Assembly (NCBI GenBank): GCA_026995955.1
Contig: JALWNJ010000117.1
Location: forward strand, 1-6,229
DNA from: Gammaproteobacteria bacterium
GTDB taxonomy: Bacteria > Pseudomonadota > Gammaproteobacteria > J044
Reading direction: 5' to 3'
DNA: 6,229 nt
This document shows, piece after piece, positions 5,302 through 6,229 of the stretch; position 1 is the stretch's first letter, and the number at the start of each line of letters is the position of its first letter. Under the pieces are notes generated by a model. It made no database searches. It was not told where the DNA came from and saw only the letters and a program-made list of their open reading frames with translations. Both the position numbers and the translations under genes were made by a program.

Positions 5302-6229
5302 ATGAGCACTTCACACGAACTCTTCGAACAGGCACAGCGACACATCCCCGGCGGCGTGAACTCGCCGGTGCGGGCCTTCAAGGGCGTCGGTGGCGACCCG
5401 GTGTTCGTCGACCATGCCGAGGGCGCCTATCTGTACGATGTCGAGGGCCGGCGCTACATCGACTATGTCGGTTCCTGGGGGCCGATGATCGCCGGCCACG
5501 CGCATCCGAAGGTGATCGAGGCGGTGATCGAGGCCGCCCCGCGCGGCCTGAGCTACGGCGCGCCCACCGAGATCGAGACACGCATGGCCGACCGCATCTG
5601 CGAGATCCTGCCGAGCATGGAGATGGTGCGCATGGTCAGCTCGGGCACCGAGGCCACCATGAGCGCCATCCGCCTGGCGCGCGGCCACACCGGGCGCGAC
5701 AAGATCGTGAAGTTCGAGGGCTGCTACCACGGCCATGGCGACTCGCTGCTGGTGAAGGCCGGTTCCGGGGCCCTGACCCTGGGTGTGCCCAGCTCGCCGG
5801 GCGTGCCTGCCTCGCTGGCCGAGCACACCCTGACCCTCACCTACAACGACAGCGACGAGGTGCGCCGCGTGTTCGACGAACTGGGCGACCAGATCGCCTG
5901 CATCATCGTCGAGCCGGTGGCCGGCAACATGAACTGCATCCCGCCGGCCGAGGGCTTCCTCGAGACCCTGCGCGAGGTCTGCGACGCGCACGGCTCGGTG
6001 CTGATCTTCGACGAGGTGATGACCGGCTTCCGCGTCGCCCTGGGCGGCGCGCAGAGCGTCTACGGCATCACCCCGGACCTCACCACACTGGGCAAGGTCA
6101 TCGGCGGCGGCATGCCGGTGGGCGCCTTCGGCGGCAAGCGCGAGATCATGGAGCAGCTGGCGCCGCTGGGCCCGGTGTACCAGGCCGGCACCCTGTCCGG
6201 CAACCCGATCGCCATGAGTGCCGGCCTGG
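5302..6229 (+). CDS. hemL: Glutamate-1-semialdehyde 2,1-aminomutase, 3' part missing
   Basis: PLP enzyme of the C5 tetrapyrrole pathway that converts glutamate-1-semialdehyde to 5-aminolevulinate; cytosolic dimer. The frame is open from ATG 5302 to the window edge: 309 of about 426 residues. It begins with the typical [20 protein letters not shown]. Substrate/cofactor motifs are [16 protein letters not shown] (54-69), [16 protein letters not shown] (113-128) that holds the PLP phosphate, CYHGHGD (141-147), FDEVMTGFR with Asp237 for the pyridine nitrogen, and [16 protein letters not shown] with Lys265, the Schiff-base lysine at exactly its usual number. GGGA at 5289-5292 is a modest ribosome site nine bases before the ATG. 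It has its own promoter candidate, so it is probably not dependent on thiDE, although the thiD-thiE-hemL order is common in gammaproteobacteria. Confidence 0.97.
   Translation, partial: MSTSHELFEQAQRHIPGGVNSPVRAFKGVGGDPVFVDHAEGAYLYDVEGRRYIDYVGSWGPMIAGHAHPKVIEAVIEAAPRGLSYGAPTEIETRMADRICEILPSMEMVRMVSSGTEATMSAIRLARGHTGRDKIVKFEGCYHGHGDSLLVKAGSGALTLGVPSSPGVPASLAEHTLTLTYNDSDEVRRVFDELGDQIACIIVEPVAGNMNCIPPAEGFLETLREVCDAHGSVLIFDEVMTGFRVALGGAQSVYGITPDLTTLGKVIGGGMPVGAFGGKREIMEQLAPLGPVYQAGTLSGNPIAMSAGL

Noticed and set aside
4613..5305. Plus-strand open frame spanning thiE and the gap to hemL
   Set aside because: Arg/Pro-rich shadow in another frame of thiE; it does not support a gene in the intergenic gap.

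Overview
The window is GC-rich, densely coding bacterial DNA holding two divergent blocks. Protein content and gene order (rubredoxin divergent from thiD-thiE, with hemL following) resemble gammaproteobacteria. A halophilic, alkaliphilic or sulfur-oxidising member of the Chromatiales/Ectothiorhodospiraceae type would fit, but this is inferred from familiarity with such gene orders, not from a search. No tRNA, rRNA, CRISPR array or insertion sequence is visible.

Left block, minus strand, 3521 down to 1: six tightly packed genes that look like one operon. In transcription order they are a rubredoxin, two paralogous DUF1538 membrane proteins, a short PII-like trimeric signalling protein, a two-CBS-domain protein, and a membrane-anchored sensor histidine kinase that runs off the left edge. 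Junctions are 13 bp, a GTGA overlap, 1 bp, an ATGA overlap and 7 bp, so translational coupling is likely. DUF1538 pairs have, as I recall, been described in Halomonas as a two-component Na+(Li+,K+)/H+ antiporter called UmpAB. Two putative nucleotide-sensing proteins (PII-like and CBS) directly behind such a pair suggest an ion antiporter gated by adenine nucleotides or a related ligand, with a kinase reporting to an unknown target. This is the most interesting part of the window.

Right block, plus strand, 3620 to the right edge: thiD and thiE overlap by 14 bp and encode consecutive steps of thiamine phosphate synthesis. A 229-bp gap follows, then hemL, the tetrapyrrole enzyme glutamate-1-semialdehyde aminomutase, cut by the right edge. 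The gap carries a perfect 10-bp inverted repeat enclosing 163 bp, a short hairpin just after thiE, and a good -10 hexamer for hemL.

The two blocks are separated by a 98-bp divergent region (3522-3619) with a -10-like TATCAT toward thiD. No TPP riboswitch precedes thiD.
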